The notes under the pieces were generated by a model that was not told where the DNA came from, searched no databases, and saw only the letters and a program-made list of their open reading frames with translations. Of a DNA stretch of 5,916 nucleotides, positions 5,690-5,916 are shown one piece after another (positions within the stretch are counted from its first letter, which is position 1; the number at the start of each line of letters is the position of its first letter). Both the position numbers and the translations under genes were made by a program. Source of the stretch: an uncultured Collinsella sp. (lineage in GTDB: Bacteria > Actinomycetota > Coriobacteriia > Coriobacteriales > Coriobacteriaceae); NCBI GenBank assembly GCA_900541795.1, contig UQLC01000038.1:1-5916 (forward strand). Reading direction: 5' to 3'.

Positions 5690-5706
5690 ACTTTTTAGAA
5701 AAAAGT
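5690..5706 (-). promoter_or_regulatory. A/T palindrome upstream of tRNA -35 box (copy 3)
   Basis: A 7-bp inverted repeat, ACTTTTT/AAAAAGT, with a 3-base centre, ending two bases before the TTGCAC -35 box on the minus strand. As at copy 2, a short hairpin (TTTAC/GTAAA, 5706-5721) lies just upstream of its T-run on the minus strand. Confidence 0.6.
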
Positions 5707-5721
5707 TTACGAATTTGTAAA
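5706..5721 (-). terminator. possible weak terminator upstream of the tRNA-Leu promoter
   Basis: On the minus strand TTTAC pairs with GTAAA around a 6-base loop, then C and six T residues follow. The stem is A/T-rich and weak. It would end a transcript entering from the right edge, but no gene is visible there. Confidence 0.2.
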
Positions 5722-5744
5722 TGCGCTGGTAGACGCTAATGTCC

Positions 5745-5869
5745 GGCCCCGAATCGGTGTTGCCTCCCGGCGCGTCCTCGGGCATGAGCGATATTTTGCT
5801 ACGCACTTCGTGCTGCAAAATATCGCTCCCCCTGCGGAATGCGCCGGGAGGCAACACCGATTCGGGGCC
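5745..5869. repeat. nested long inverted repeat (29-bp perfect outer arms, 14-bp perfect inner arms)
   Basis: The outer arms at 5745-5773 and 5841-5869 are perfect reverse complements over 29 bp. Inside, after imperfectly matched segments of about 12 bp, GAGCGATATTTTGC (5786-5799) and its complement (5815-5828) pair perfectly, and GCAC/GTGC (5803-5806, 5810-5813) close the tip. The whole can fold as one long hairpin on either strand. No T-run follows on either side, so it is not a standard intrinsic terminator. It may be a repeated palindromic or MITE-like element, a structured RNA, or a DNA structure site. From 5870 to the window end I see nothing else that I can name. Confidence 0.9.
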
Positions 5870-5916
5870 TGCAAATACGTACTTCAAGCACAGTTCTCAA
5901 ACATGTTCTGGGGGCT

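Noticed and set aside
5745..5869. Nested inverted repeat as a CRISPR unit, retron RNA or intrinsic terminator
   Set aside because: There is no spaced direct-repeat array, no reverse transcriptase gene and no T-run on either side.
5666..5887. 73-residue minus-strand open frame upstream of tRNA-Leu
   Set aside because: It runs through both arms of the nested inverted repeat and through the tRNA-Leu promoter and palindrome, and has no recognisable domain. It is best explained as a chance frame.
5870..5916. Start of another gene at the right edge
   Set aside because: No start codon with a ribosome binding site or coding-like frame can be recognised in the last 47 bases on either strand.

Overview
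The window reads as a G+C-rich (roughly 58-60% by eye) bacterial chromosome segment. The three tRNA genes encode their own or (for the truncated one) presumably their own CCA ends, and the GH13 enzyme has the look of actinobacterial alpha-glucosidases. My best guess is the class Coriobacteriia, Collinsella-like. That is recognition from gene style and base composition, not proof. Every gene I support lies on the minus strand, so transcription runs from the right edge to the left.

In transcription order: (1) 5601-5916 has no convincing protein gene. It holds a nested, perfectly matched inverted repeat (5745-5869) and the promoter of a tRNA. (2) tRNA-Leu(GAG), 5511-5600, is followed by an intrinsic terminator at 5478-5499. 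(3) A 781-residue PAS-GAF-(GAF-like)-PP2C phosphatase of the RsbU/RsbP/SpoIIE type occupies 3106-5451. (4) After an 81-bp gap, 2278-3024 encodes a 248-residue protein joining an RsbV/SpoIIAA-like STAS domain to an RsbW/SpoIIAB-like HATPase kinase. (5) tRNA-Gly(GCC), 2097-2172, is followed by an intrinsic terminator at 2059-2086. (6) A 577-residue cytoplasmic GH13 alpha-glucosidase occupies 186-1919. (7) A second tRNA-Gly(GCC), cut by the left edge, lies at 1-53 and is identical to the first over all visible bases.

Genes 3 and 4 together look like a partner-switching regulatory module. The sensor phosphatase would remove phosphate from the serine of the STAS domain, and the HATPase kinase would put it back. 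What is unusual is that antagonist and kinase are one polypeptide and that no sigma factor gene is in view, so the final target is unknown. The glucosidase is a stand-alone gene between two tRNA genes and probably hydrolyses short alpha-glucosides imported by transporters encoded elsewhere.

The most distinctive non-coding signals are: a 17-18 bp A/T palindrome (type ACTTTTTT-N-AAAAAAGT) placed at the same distance upstream of the -35 box of all three tRNA promoters and seen nowhere else here; the 125-bp nested hairpin near the right edge; and a 9-bp inverted repeat whose arms lie on the putative -10 box and on the ribosome binding site of the glucosidase.
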